From: Deferribacter thermophilus
Lineage (GTDB): Bacteria > Chrysiogenota > Deferribacteres > Deferribacterales > Deferribacteraceae
Assembly (NCBI RefSeq): GCF_049472675.1
Contig: NZ_JAPNXM010000001.1
Location: forward strand, 124,001-188,000
Length of the DNA: 64,000 nt
Reading direction: 5' to 3'
Part shown: in pieces, positions 35,700-45,767 of the stretch
How positions within the stretch are numbered: position 1 is the stretch's first letter
Layout: each line of letters opens with the position of its first letter
Position numbers and translations under genes: made by a program
Notes under the pieces: generated by a model
What the model was told of the DNA's origin: nothing
What the model saw: only the letters and a program-made list of their open reading frames with translations
Database searches by the model: none

Positions 35700-36987
35700 A
35701 AGTATTAATCTTAATAATTCAGTTGTAGTAACTGGGAAGGTTACAAAGATTGTTGGTCTTACAATTGAGGCTGATGGCCCACTTTTAAGTATTGGTACAA
35801 GATGCGAAATAGAAGGTGTCGGTGGAAAAAGTATTTTAGCTGAGATAGTTGGTTTTAAAGATGATAGAGTTGTTTTAATGCCTTATGCCGATAGTGAAGG
35901 GATCGCTCCTGGAAGTATTGTTAGAAATGTTACTTATGGGAATGTAATCAAGGTCAGTGAATCTCTATTAGGAAGGATTTTGGATGGATTAGGAAGACCG
36001 CTGGATAATAAAGAGCTTTTGGTTGAATATGAAATGAAAAATATTTATGCTAATCCACCTTCACCTTTAGAACGGGAAATTATAAAAGATCCAATACAAA
36101 CAGGTGTAAAAGCGGTTGATTCTTTGATTACGATTGGCAAAGGGCAAAGGGTAGGTATTTTTGCTGGAAGTGGTGTAGGAAAAAGTGTATTGCTAGGAAT
36201 GATTGCAAGAAATAGTAGTGCAGATGTAAATGTTATTGCATTGATAGGGGAAAGAGGTAGAGAGGTTAGGGAGTTTATAGAAAGGGATCTTGGAGAGGAG
36301 GGGCTCAAAAAATCGGTTGTAGTTGTTGCAACAAGCGATCAATCCCCTCTTGTGCGTAAGATGGGGGCTTTTGTGGCAACAACAATTGCAGAATATTTTA
36401 GAAGTCTTGGAAAAGATGTGATGTTTATGATGGATTCTGTTACAAGATTTGCCATGGCTCAAAGAGAAATTGGATTGACTGTAGGTGAGCCACCTACAAC
36501 AAAAGGTTATACCCCGTCAGTTTTTGCTTTATTGCCAAAGTTACTTGAACGAGCTGGGACTAAAAAAGGGGAAGGGACAATAACGGGTTTATACACAGTC
36601 TTGGTAGAGGGTGATGATCTCAATGATCCTATTGCTGATTCAGTAAGGTCTATTATTGATGGACATATAGTTCTCGATAGAAACCTGGCAGCCAAAAATC
36701 ACTTTCCTGCAATTGATGTAATGATGAGTGCTAGTAGATTAATGAAAGAAATAGTTGATGAAAAACATTTTGAAGCAGCAGGCAGAATAAGAGACTTAAT
36801 AGCAACATATAGAGAAGCTGAAGATTTGATAAATATAGGTGCTTATGTAAAAGGTAGTAATAAAAAAATTGATGAAGCTATTTTGAAAATTGATATGATT
36901 AATAATTTCTTAAAGCAAAAGATTGATGAAACTTCCCCTTTTGAAGAAACAAAAAAACAGCTTTTTCAATTAGCTGGGATCAAATAA
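35677..36987 (+). CDS. fliI: Flagellum-specific export ATPase FliI
   Basis: Hexameric ATPase of the flagellar type III export apparatus. Walker A is AGSGVGKS (163-170), and MFMMDSVTRFAMAQREIGL is the family signature after Walker B. I used ATG 35677, overlapping fliH by 23 bases; an in-frame TTG lies five codons further up. Length is 436 residues. Confidence 0.96.
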   Translation: MKNLKLLKSINLNNSVVVTGKVTKIVGLTIEADGPLLSIGTRCEIEGVGGKSILAEIVGFKDDRVVLMPYADSEGIAPGSIVRNVTYGNVIKVSESLLGRILDGLGRPLDNKELLVEYEMKNIYANPPSPLEREIIKDPIQTGVKAVDSLITIGKGQRVGIFAGSGVGKSVLLGMIARNSSADVNVIALIGERGREVREFIERDLGEEGLKKSVVVVATSDQSPLVRKMGAFVATTIAEYFRSLGKDVMFMMDSVTRFAMAQREIGLTVGEPPTTKGYTPSVFALLPKLLERAGTKKGEGTITGLYTVLVEGDDLNDPIADSVRSIIDGHIVLDRNLAAKNHFPAIDVMMSASRLMKEIVDEKHFEAAGRIRDLIATYREAEDLINIGAYVKGSNKKIDEAILKIDMINNFLKQKIDETSPFEETKKQLFQLAGIK

Positions 36988-36992
36988 GTTAA

Positions 36993-37433
36993 ATGAAAAA
37001 AAATTTCCCACTACAAAAAGTTCTTGAGCATAGAAGTAGGATATATGAAATTAAGTTGCAGGAATTGGAAAAGCTTAAAATGGAGTTGTCAAATATAGAA
37101 AATGAATTAACTATTTTAGAAGCAGAGTATAAAAGAATAAGTAATGATATTTTAAATTTAAAAAATGAAAGTTTACTTATGAAACCTTTGTATGATAAGT
37201 ATTTAATGAGGGTTGAAGGTGCTATAAATAATACTAAAAAAAGGTTAGAAGAGAAAAAAAACGAGATTGAGCTAAAAAAAGAGGAAGTAGTGAAAGCTCT
37301 AAATGATAAGAAAGTGATGGAAAAATTAAAAGAAAAACATATAATTGATTACAGAAATTTTTTAAAAAAAGAAGAGTTAAAAATGATAGATGAATTGGTA
37401 ATAACGAGGTTTAAAAATGTTAAAAAGGATTAG
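36993..37433 (+). CDS. fliJ: Flagellar export protein FliJ
   Basis: A protein of 146 residues, almost entirely coiled coil, beginning FPLQKVLEHRSRIYEIKLQELEKLK as FliJ proteins do. It acts as the stalk of the FliI ATPase. Position right after fliI supports the call. It overlaps the next gene by 17 bases. Confidence 0.88.
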   Translation: MKKNFPLQKVLEHRSRIYEIKLQELEKLKMELSNIENELTILEAEYKRISNDILNLKNESLLMKPLYDKYLMRVEGAINNTKKRLEEKKNEIELKKEEVVKALNDKKVMEKLKEKHIIDYRNFLKKEELKMIDELVITRFKNVKKD

Positions 37434-37911
37434 TTTTTTAATTATTTTGATTTTTAGTGTAAATGTATCTGTATTTGCTGAAACAGACCTTGCAGATATA
37501 AATAGAATATCTAAACATTTACAGGAAAAAGAGAAAGAATTGAAATTAAAAGAAGAGCAATTAAAGAAAAAAGAAGAAGAGCTAAAAGCTTTAGAAGAGA
37601 TTTTAGATAAAAAATCAAAGGAAATAGATGAAAAATTAGCTAAATTACAAAAATTGTATGATGAAATAAAGAAAATTGAGAGTGAGGATTTGGATAAATT
37701 GGCAAAATATTATGCTTCTGCTAACCCTAAGTCTGCAGCAAAGATTATTTCTCAGATGGATTTGGAAAAAGCAGTACAACTTTTTAAAAGGATGAGCCCA
37801 ATGGCTGCTGGCGGTATTTTAAGCCAGATGGGGAAAATAGACCCAGAAAAGGCATCTAAAATTAGTGAGGCTATGACTCCTAAAAAGATAGATTTGGGGG
37901 ATGTGAAGTGA
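37417..37911 (+). CDS. MotE-like flagellar chaperone (MgtE N-terminal-like domain)
   Basis: A protein of 164 residues: an N-terminal signal/anchor (about 3-20), a long charged coiled coil (about 30-95), then the helical MgtE_N-like domain ASANPKSAAKIISQMDLEKAVQLFKRMSPMAAGGILSQMG. This matches MotE, which helps the periplasmic MotC-type motor protein, and family members commonly follow fliJ. Direct role here is inferred from domain and context. Confidence 0.78.
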   Translation: MLKRISFLIILIFSVNVSVFAETDLADINRISKHLQEKEKELKLKEEQLKKKEEELKALEEILDKKSKEIDEKLAKLQKLYDEIKKIESEDLDKLAKYYASANPKSAAKIISQMDLEKAVQLFKRMSPMAAGGILSQMGKIDPEKASKISEAMTPKKIDLGDVK

Positions 37912-38534
37912 AATCATCGGTAATGATGACTCATGTTGTTAATTTTTTATCTAGATTTTCTTCAGATGAGTTTGATGAGATAAAAACATATTCAACAGAA
38001 AAGATGATTCCAGCTGTTGAGAAATGCGTGGCAGAGTTTTTAAAATTTATGGTTAAGTTAAGGAAGCCAAATAAAATTCTTGAGATTGGAACAGGTGCTG
38101 GTTATGCTACTGCTCACCTTGCTTTATATGGGAAAGAGGTTACAACAGTTGAATACAATCCTGAACGACTCGAAAAAGCGAAAGATTTCTTAAAAGATTT
38201 TGACAATATTACCTTTGTTGGTGAAAATGCTAAAGAATATTTGAAAAAGTGTAATGATAAATTTGATTTTGTATTTATAGATGGGGTAAAAAGGGATTAT
38301 TTGGAGTATTTTTTTCTTTTAAAACCTCATTTAAATGATGGAGCACTTTTAATTTTTGATGATGTGCTGTTTTATGGTATGGTTTTAGATGAAGATTGTG
38401 AGATACCTTTTAAATATAGAAAAACTGTTGAGATGTTAAAAGAGTTTATTTTTGAAATGACCACAAAATATAAAGACAATTGTAATATTCTACCCATTGG
38501 GAATGGGCTTTTATTGTTGAATTATGAGTATTGA
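37908..38534 (+). CDS. O-methyltransferase family protein
   Basis: SAM-dependent methyltransferase of the Methyltransf_3/24 (catechol-O-methyltransferase-like) group, 208 residues. Motif I is ILEIGTGAGYATAHLA, motif II TTVEYNPERLEKAKDFL, and FDFVFIDGVKRDYLEYF gives the metal-binding aspartate region. The GTG start at 37908 overlaps the MotE stop; ATG 37923 is an alternative. Substrate unknown. Confidence 0.85.
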   Translation: MKSSVMMTHVVNFLSRFSSDEFDEIKTYSTEKMIPAVEKCVAEFLKFMVKLRKPNKILEIGTGAGYATAHLALYGKEVTTVEYNPERLEKAKDFLKDFDNITFVGENAKEYLKKCNDKFDFVFIDGVKRDYLEYFFLLKPHLNDGALLIFDDVLFYGMVLDEDCEIPFKYRKTVEMLKEFIFEMTTKYKDNCNILPIGNGLLLLNYEY

Positions 38535-39726
38535 ACTGTTAAGTCCTGCTGGAAATTTTGAAAAATTAAAAGCAGCCATAAATTTTGGTGCTGATGCAGT
38601 TTATTTCTCTGGCAAAGACTTTGGCTTGCGTGCAAAAGCTGGCAATTTTTCCCTTGAAGAAATGGAAGAAGCTTTGAAGTATCTCCATGAAAGAGAAAAG
38701 AAAGGGTATGTCACTGTAAATATTTATGCGAGAAATTTTGACTTTGAAGAGTTAAAAAAATATTTGCATCAGCTAAATGAGATAAAACCAGATGGTATTA
38801 TCATAAGTGATTTAGGTGTTTTAAAGCTGATTAAGGATGAAAAGATTGATTTGCCAGTTCATATAAGCACACAAGCTAATACTACAAATTATTACGCTGT
38901 TAATATGTGGAAAGAGCTAGGTGCAAGCAGAGTAGTATTGGCAAGGGAGCTATCAAAGAGTGAAATAGAGTATATTTGCAAAAATTGCGATATGGAAATT
39001 GAGGTCTTTGTGCACGGTGCTATGTGTATTTCCCATTCTGGTAGATGTGTTTTGAGCAATTATATGACTGGCAGAGATGCAAATAGGGGTGAATGTACGC
39101 ACCCTTGCAGATGGAATTATTATTTGATGGAAGAAACAAGAGAGGGTGAATATTTCCCTATCTTTGAGGATGAAAGAGGTACATATATTTATAACTCAAA
39201 AGATCTTTGCCTATTGAAATATGTAAAAGAATTGATAGATATGGGTGTGCACAGTTTAAAAATAGAAGGCAGAATGAAAAGTGTGATGTATGTTTCTGTA
39301 GTAACAGGAGTTTATAGGAAAGTTATTGATGATTTAAAAAATGGGAAAGAACCTGATTATGATTATTTGATGAACCTTTTGATGAGTGTGAGTAACAGGG
39401 AATATACTACAGGATTTTATCTTGGTAATGCTGATAGAGATTCGATGAACTATAAAACATCAAGCTATGTAAGGAACACAGATTTTTTAGGTGTGGTAAA
39501 CAATTATAAGGATGGGAAGCTGTTTTTTGATAGTAGAGGAAAAATTTTAGCAAATGAAGCTCTATCCATTTTAAATAGAAATATGGAAGAAGAAACTATA
39601 GTTTTTGATAAAATCTTTGAGCTTGACGGAAGCTTGGTTGAATTTACAAAACCAAATAAAGAGTATTATATCTTGACAGATAAAGCTTTTGATAGTGGAT
39701 CGATAATCAGAAGGTATAAGGTGTAA
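38524..39726 (+). CDS. Peptidase U32 family protein (TrhP/YegQ-like)
   Basis: A protein of 400 residues starting MSIELLSPAGNFEKLKAAINFGADAVYF. The cysteine cluster CISHSGRCVLSNYMTGRDANRGECTHPCRW, expected to hold an iron-sulfur centre, is intact. SLKIEGRMKS is the family signature. The best-studied relative, TrhP, helps hydroxylate tRNA U34; other U32 proteins act on rRNA or quinones. I favour TrhP-like from length and motif set. Confidence 0.88.
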   Translation: MSIELLSPAGNFEKLKAAINFGADAVYFSGKDFGLRAKAGNFSLEEMEEALKYLHEREKKGYVTVNIYARNFDFEELKKYLHQLNEIKPDGIIISDLGVLKLIKDEKIDLPVHISTQANTTNYYAVNMWKELGASRVVLARELSKSEIEYICKNCDMEIEVFVHGAMCISHSGRCVLSNYMTGRDANRGECTHPCRWNYYLMEETREGEYFPIFEDERGTYIYNSKDLCLLKYVKELIDMGVHSLKIEGRMKSVMYVSVVTGVYRKVIDDLKNGKEPDYDYLMNLLMSVSNREYTTGFYLGNADRDSMNYKTSSYVRNTDFLGVVNNYKDGKLFFDSRGKILANEALSILNRNMEEETIVFDKIFELDGSLVEFTKPNKEYYILTDKAFDSGSIIRRYKV

Positions 39727-39727
39727 T

Positions 39728-41719
39728 ATGGATGAGAGTATTTTAAAAGAATATCAAAAGCTTGTGGATGAAATAAATTATCATGATTATCGATACTATG
39801 TTTTAAATGATCCAGTTATTTCTGATTATGAATATGACCAGCTTTATAAAAGATTAAAAGAGATAGAGAGTAAATATCCAGAAATTATATCACCTTATTC
39901 TCCAACTCAGAGAGTTGGTTATGCGCCAGTATCAAATTTAAAAACTGTAAAACATGAAGTTATAATGTTATCTCTTGATAACACATACAATGAAGGTGAG
40001 TTAAGGGATTTTTACAATAGAGTATTGAAAAATCTTGAAAGTGTTCCCTCTTTTGTTGTGGAGCCTAAAATTGATGGAGCAGCTGTTTCTCTTATCTATG
40101 AGGATGGGATTTTAAAGGTAGGGGCAACAAGAGGGGATGGAGTGACAGGCGAGGATGTCACTCACAATGTGAAAACGATAAAATCTATCCCTTTAAAAAT
40201 TGCTGTAAAAGAAAAGTTGGTAGTAAGAGGTGAAGTATTTTTACCTAAAAGTGAGTTTGAAAGGATAAATGATGAAAGGGTAAAGAATGGTTTAGAGCCT
40301 TTTGCAAATCCAAGAAATGCTGCTGCAGGGACATTAAAACTACTTGATCCCAGGATTGCTGCACAGAGAAACTTGGATATTTTTATTTATGCTGTTGATA
40401 TTGGAAGGAAGCATGATACTCATTTTGATGATTTAAACTATTTAAAAGAATTAGGTTTTAAAGTTAATCCATTAATAAAAAAAGTAGAAAGTTTTGAAGA
40501 TATTATTTCTCATATAGAGAATTTAGGAAAAATGAGAGATGAGTTAGATTATGAAATTGATGGGGCAGTGATAAAGGTAAATGAATATTCTTATCAAGAG
40601 CAGCTTGGAGAAACGATAAAATATCCAAGATGGGCTGTAGCTTTTAAATATCCGCCAGAGCTAAAAACAACTGTTTTAAAAGATGTTATTTTTCAGGTGG
40701 GTAGAACGGGGATTATTACTCCTGTTGCTGTATTGGAGCCTGTGCATATTTCTGGGTCAGTTGTGAAAAGAGCTACATTGCATAATGAGGATGAAATCAA
40801 AAGATTGGATGTTAAAATAGGGGATACGGTTTTTGTAGAAAAAAGTGGTGAGATTATTCCTAAAATTATAAAAGTTGTTAAAGAAAAAAGAACAGGTAAT
40901 GAAAAAGAAATAGTTTTTCCTGAAAAATGTCCTGTGTGTAATGGCTTGGTAAGAAAAGAAAACGCATATTATGTATGTTTAAATCCAGATTGTAGTGCAA
41001 AATTGAAAGCATCCATAATACATTTTGCCTCAAGGGATGCGATGGATATAAAAGGTTTGGGTGAGGCTATTGTTGAGAGGTTTGTTGATTTAGGTTTTTT
41101 GAAATCGATTGCAGATATTTATACTTTGGATTTTGAAAAGATTGCTTTGTTAGATGGGTTTGGTAAAAAGTCTGCAGAAAATCTTAAGAAGAGTATAGAA
41201 GAGAGCAAAAATAGAAGTTTTGATAGAGTGTTGTATGCACTTGGTATTAGGCATGTGGGGATAAAGACTGCAAGGATTCTTGCTAACCATTTCAAAAATA
41301 TTGAAAATTTACAAAAAGCAACCATTGAAGAGTTAGTATGTATAGATGAAGTTGGTGAAATTATTGCTAAGTCAGTTTATTATACATTGCGGGATGAAAA
41401 CTTTTTAAAATTGATTGAGAGATTAAAAAGTTATGGCTTAAAGTTTTCTATGGAAGGTGAGAAAGAAGATAAAAGTGAAAAGTTGAAAGGTTTAAAATTT
41501 GTTATCACTGGCACATTATCAAAACCTAGAAACTATTATGTTGAGTTGATTGAAAAGCTTGGTGGTGAGGTTTCTTCATCAGTGAGCAAAAAAACTGATT
41601 ATGTAATTGTGGGAGAAGACCCCGGTAGTAAATATAATAAAGCGTTATCTTTAGGTGTAAAAACGATAAATGAGGAAGAATTTTATAAACTTATAGGTGG
41701 AACGGATGAAAAATATTGA
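39728..41719 (+). CDS. ligA: NAD-dependent DNA ligase
   Basis: Replicative DNA ligase, 663 residues. The N-terminal Ia domain is followed by the adenylation domain with nucleophile lysine in KIDGAAVSL (Lys114). The four-cysteine zinc finger is CPVC...CLNPDC. Helix-hairpin-helix repeats (LDGFGKKSAENL, GIRHVGIKTARIL) and a C-terminal BRCT domain (GLKFVITGTLSKPRN) complete it. It overlaps the next gene by 14 bases. Confidence 0.97.
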   Translation: MDESILKEYQKLVDEINYHDYRYYVLNDPVISDYEYDQLYKRLKEIESKYPEIISPYSPTQRVGYAPVSNLKTVKHEVIMLSLDNTYNEGELRDFYNRVLKNLESVPSFVVEPKIDGAAVSLIYEDGILKVGATRGDGVTGEDVTHNVKTIKSIPLKIAVKEKLVVRGEVFLPKSEFERINDERVKNGLEPFANPRNAAAGTLKLLDPRIAAQRNLDIFIYAVDIGRKHDTHFDDLNYLKELGFKVNPLIKKVESFEDIISHIENLGKMRDELDYEIDGAVIKVNEYSYQEQLGETIKYPRWAVAFKYPPELKTTVLKDVIFQVGRTGIITPVAVLEPVHISGSVVKRATLHNEDEIKRLDVKIGDTVFVEKSGEIIPKIIKVVKEKRTGNEKEIVFPEKCPVCNGLVRKENAYYVCLNPDCSAKLKASIIHFASRDAMDIKGLGEAIVERFVDLGFLKSIADIYTLDFEKIALLDGFGKKSAENLKKSIEESKNRSFDRVLYALGIRHVGIKTARILANHFKNIENLQKATIEELVCIDEVGEIIAKSVYYTLRDENFLKLIERLKSYGLKFSMEGEKEDKSEKLKGLKFVITGTLSKPRNYYVELIEKLGGEVSSSVSKKTDYVIVGEDPGSKYNKALSLGVKTINEEEFYKLIGGTDEKY

Positions 41720-42557
41720 TGTTTTTCTTGGAAAGAAAGGTGATGATTTGAAAAGAATATTTATAATTTCTGATGGTACGGGTCAAAGTGCTATCAATTT
41801 AATGAGGGCTTGTTTAATACAGTTTGAGGAGCAAAATGTTAGGTTGACTATATTTTCTAAAGTTAATACAAAAGAGCAGATTGAAAGTATTTTAGATCAG
41901 GCAAGAGAACAAAAGGCTTTTGTTGCATTTACTCTCGTAAAAAAAGAGTTGAGAAGATATATGCATAAATTGTGTCATGACTATGAGATAATACACCACG
42001 ATATTTTGGGACCACCTGTAGAAAAGCTTTCAAATTTTCTTGGTGCTAAGCCTTTAGAAAATCCTAATTTGCTTAGAAGGGTTGATGACAAATATTTTAA
42101 AAGGATAGAGGCTATCGAGTTTACTATAAACCATGATGATGGTAAAAATCTTAAAGGGCTAAAAGAAGCCGATATTGTAATTTTAGGTTTATCAAGGGTT
42201 TCCAAGACACCCACATCTTTTTTCCTTGCACAACTTGGTTATAAAGTGGTTAATATCCCAATTGTTCCTGAAATCCCATTACCAAAAGAGTTGTTTGAAA
42301 TAGATCAGAAAAAGATTGTTTGTCTTGTTATGGATCCAGAGGTATTGCAAAAGGTAAGGATGGAAAGGATGAAACATTATAAAACTACAAGTAATTATAC
42401 TGATTTAAAAAGGATATTTGAAGAGTTAGAGTTTGTGTATGACCTTGTTAAAAAGAATAGACAGTGGCATATTGTCGATACCACAAACAAATCTGTCGAG
42501 GAAACAGCAAGGGAAATAATCAGTTGTATTTACGGTAGAGAGCAAGAACTATATTAG
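41706..42557 (+). CDS. PEP synthase/PPDK regulatory protein (bifunctional kinase/phosphorylase, DUF299)
   Basis: Controls pyruvate phosphate dikinase or PEP synthetase by ADP-dependent phosphorylation and Pi-dependent dephosphorylation. The N-terminal IISDGTGQSAINL, the P-loop-like GLSRVSKTPTS and the downstream IPIVPEIPLP are the family hallmarks. ATG 41706 follows AGGTGG; a GTG three codons up is in frame but buries that site. 283 residues. The stop is only 6 bases from the first CRISPR repeat, leaving no room for a terminator. Confidence 0.92.
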   Translation: MKNIDVFLGKKGDDLKRIFIISDGTGQSAINLMRACLIQFEEQNVRLTIFSKVNTKEQIESILDQAREQKAFVAFTLVKKELRRYMHKLCHDYEIIHHDILGPPVEKLSNFLGAKPLENPNLLRRVDDKYFKRIEAIEFTINHDDGKNLKGLKEADIVILGLSRVSKTPTSFFLAQLGYKVVNIPIVPEIPLPKELFEIDQKKIVCLVMDPEVLQKVRMERMKHYKTTSNYTDLKRIFEELEFVYDLVKKNRQWHIVDTTNKSVEETAREIISCIYGREQELY

Positions 42558-42563
42558 TTTTGA

Positions 42564-45530
42564 GTTTCAATTCCTCATAGGCACTCTAAAAACTGGTGAT
42601 GGTAGTGCTGTTGCGTTGTATCGTTTTGAAGGGTTTCAATTCCTTATAGGCACTCTAAAAACTATATACATTGTTGCAACATTGTCAATACTTTTTTTGT
42701 TTCAATTCCTTATAGGCACTCTAAAAACTATTGTTGGTGCTGGTTATATGGCTTATATGTATTAGTTTCAATTCCTTATAGGCACTCTAAAAACTAATCA
42801 TAACCCTATATTATGATATAATACAGTATTAGTTTCAATTCCTTATAGGCACTCTAAAAACTACAGGAGAGAGAAAATCAACCTGTTCAGGCATATGTTT
42901 CAATTCCTTATAGGCACTCTAAAAACGATAAAGTCAACATAAGAGCAACAAAAAGTTTTTTCAGTTTCAATTCCTTATAGGCACTCTAAAAACTATCTTG
43001 GCTATGGCGCATATAGAACCTTTGAAAAAGGTTTCAATTCCTTATAGGCACTCTAAAAACCAGTGAAAGCTTGAACAGGTGTCCCTGAGCCATCAGGTTT
43101 CAATTCCTTATAGGCACTCTAAAAACGGAGAGCCAAAGCTTTTGAAGCCAGCTGATAGTGATAGTTTCAATTCCTTATAGGCACTCTAAAAACCTTAATG
43201 TCAAAACTGTTTCACCGTTAGCAGAGCGCTGTTTCAATTCCTTATAGGCACTCTAAAAACCATATCAAATCACAATCAATTGCGTTTCGCCGTTGTAGTT
43301 TCAATTCCTTATAGGCACTCTAAAAACCGTTTTTAAAAGGTAGTGGCATTCTATCTCGCCATTTTCGTTTCAATTCCTTATAGGCACTCTAAAAACACTA
43401 AACAAAACGAGAAAAAAAATAGATAAAAGAAAGTTTCAATTCCTTATAGGCACTCTAAAAACAGGAAATGTAGCTGATTTAGTTTCTGATATACCAAGTT
43501 TCAATTCCTTATAGGCACTCTAAAAACTCTATCTGTATAGATATATTCATCAATAAATAGATAAGTTTCAATTCCTTATAGGCACTCTAAAAACATTTAG
43601 TAAAAAAAGTATTAAGAGTAAAAATAAAAACGTTTCAATTCCTTATAGGCACTCTAAAAACAAGTCATACTATACCCCACCTACGCTACTATTATCAGTT
43701 TCAATTCCTTATAGGCACTCTAAAAACAATGGCATAAAGCAAATGGATATCAAGCAAACGCAAGTTTCAATTCCTTATAGGCACTCTAAAAACATATGTT
43801 TATTGTCTTGATTGAGCGTTCTACTCAGGAGTTTCAATTCCTTATAGGCACTCTAAAAACCACAACAGGAACGGTTACGCTGTTGCCTGCCATTTTAGTT
43901 TCAATTCCTTATAGGCACTCTAAAAACTAAAAAGCGACTGGACATTTAAAGAAAATTTCAAAAAGTTTCAATTCCTTATAGGCACTCTAAAAACTCTATC
44001 ATCTTTAAAACCTTTTCTTTTTCCCGACACACGTTTCAATTCCTTATAGGCACTCTAAAAACTCAAAAAATACACAAGCTTTTTTATTTGTTTATAATTG
44101 TTTCAATTCCTTATAGGCACTCTAAAAACTCTTCTATCGGCTTAATCCCCTCCGCTGTAAGTATGTTTCAATTCCTTATAGGCACTCTAAAAACGGGTTC
44201 AGTCCCTGCTTTCTTTTTTACACCATTCGTTTCAATTCCTTATAGGCACTCTAAAAACCATTTCCCACATCAACAACATCAGCAACATCAGAAGTTTCAA
44301 TTCCTTATAGGCACTCTAAAAACATCGCAAAATAGCAGAAGAAGGTTTATTGATCTCATGTTTCAATTCCTTATAGGCACTCTAAAAACATTAACATCCA
44401 AATATGTTATTCTTTGATTTCTAATGTTTCAATTCCTTATAGGCACTCTAAAAACAATTGATTTGACAGGCTATTATAAACTCTACGTTTAGTTTCAATT
44501 CCTTATAGGCACTCTAAAAACAAAAATCAAACACATGAATTTTTTGTTTGTTTTTGAAGTTTCAATTCCTTATAGGCACTCTAAAAACAGTTGCACATGT
44601 TCCGTCACTCAATTTTCTACATACAGTTTCAATTCCTTATAGGCACTCTAAAAACAACACAAAACATAAAAAGCTTGCTTATATGATATGGTGTTTCAAT
44701 TCCTTATAGGCACTCTAAAAACTTGCAAAACCTTGCGGTAACGGTTCATATGTGTAATTACAGTTTCAATTCCTTATAGGCACTCTAAAAACCGCCAGAA
44801 ATTACGTTAACCATAGTATTATCAATGATAGTTTCAATTCCTTATAGGCACTCTAAAAACAGCTTTACTATCAACTAATGCTTTTTCAGTTGCTGAGTTT
44901 CAATTCCTTATAGGCACTCTAAAAACTCAACACACAAATAAAACAATTGCAACCGAAACGTGAGTTTCAATTCCTTATAGGCACTCTAAAAACCGGTGAC
45001 TCATAAACTTTATGTGTATTCGTATCAACTATAGTTTCAATTCCTTATAGGCACTCTAAAAACTGTTAGAATGTTTTGTTTTTTATGTTGATAAAATTAA
45101 GTTTCAATTCCTTATAGGCACTCTAAAAACATAATAATACATCAGCTAACGTTTCTTTAAGTGGATGTTTCAATTCCTTATAGGCACTCTAAAAACCCTT
45201 GCGGCATATTGGCACTATCCCATTCCAATAGCGTTTCAATTCCTTATAGGCACTCTAAAAACTCTTTGTGATACTGTATACTTATATTCTTATTATTATG
45301 TTTCAATTCCTTATAGGCACTCTAAAAACGATGTGATTTCTGAAAGAAAAGCTTCTGAAATTGCTGAGTTTCAATTCCTTATAGGCACTCTAAAAACTTT
45401 TTCCATCTTCACTAATTAATCCCTTCCAATCCAGTTTCAATTCCTTATAGGCACTCTAAAAACCTGTTTGTTTGATTTCTGATCTTTTGAAAGATCCAAA
45501 GTTTCAATTCCTTATAGGCACTCTAAAAAC
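42564..45530 (-). CRISPR. CRISPR array 1: 45 repeats, 44 spacers
   Basis: 30-base repeats start every 64-70 bases. The plus-strand form begins GTTTCAATTCCTTATAGG and ends CACTCTAAAAAC; spacers are about 34-40 bases. Read on the minus strand the repeat ends ATTGAAAC, the usual 8-base crRNA tag of I-B and III systems, so the array is minus-strand with its leader at the high-coordinate side. The repeat farthest from the leader (42564-42593) has C instead of T at base 13, matching array 2; the other 44 read as identical. Frames across the array are not genes. Confidence 0.98.
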
Positions 45531-45586
45531 CCTTATCTCTATTAAATATCAAATTGTCAAACATCTTTGATAAATCTACTAATTTT

Positions 45587-45615
45587 ATTATACAAAATTT
45601 TGAAAAATGTGTCAA
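45587..45615 (-). promoter_or_regulatory. Leader promoter of CRISPR array 1
   Basis: On the minus strand, TTGACA (45610-45615) is followed by exactly 17 bases and TATAAT (45587-45592), a perfect sigma-70 consensus. Transcription should start near 45580, about 50 bases before the first repeat (45530). This fixes the direction of the array. Confidence 0.85.
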
Positions 45616-45626
45616 ATTTAAAGTAA

Positions 45627-45767
45627 TTTTTAGTCGACCTCTAATCTTGTAAAAAACCCTGGAGATCGACAACTGATTGATACATATAAATAAATACAAG
45701 ATCTCTATGGTTTTCTAATAAAAATTTTTTTAGGAAAATATCCAAAATAATGGGGGTCGACTAAAAA
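45627..45767. repeat. 141-bp segment bounded by perfect 13-bp inverted repeats
   Basis: TTTTTAGTCGACC (45627-45639) is the exact reverse complement of GGTCGACTAAAAA (45755-45767). The right arm contains the cas3 stop codon; the left arm lies just upstream of the array 1 leader promoter. Internally there is a shorter pair, ATCTTGT (45644-45650) and ACAAGAT (45696-45702). No coding frame. It could be a MITE-like insertion, part of the leader, or a structured terminator. Confidence 0.6.

Noticed and set aside
42862..43096. Possible related spacers: the spacers at 42862 and 43061 share ACCTGTTCA in opposite orientation
   Set aside because: Nine bases of identity is not enough to claim a common target without a sequence search.
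44088..45419. Open frames across array 1 that translate as repeats of FQFLIGTLKT or VSIPYRHSKN
   Set aside because: They are translations of the CRISPR repeat and change frame with spacer length; no ribosome site or start context.
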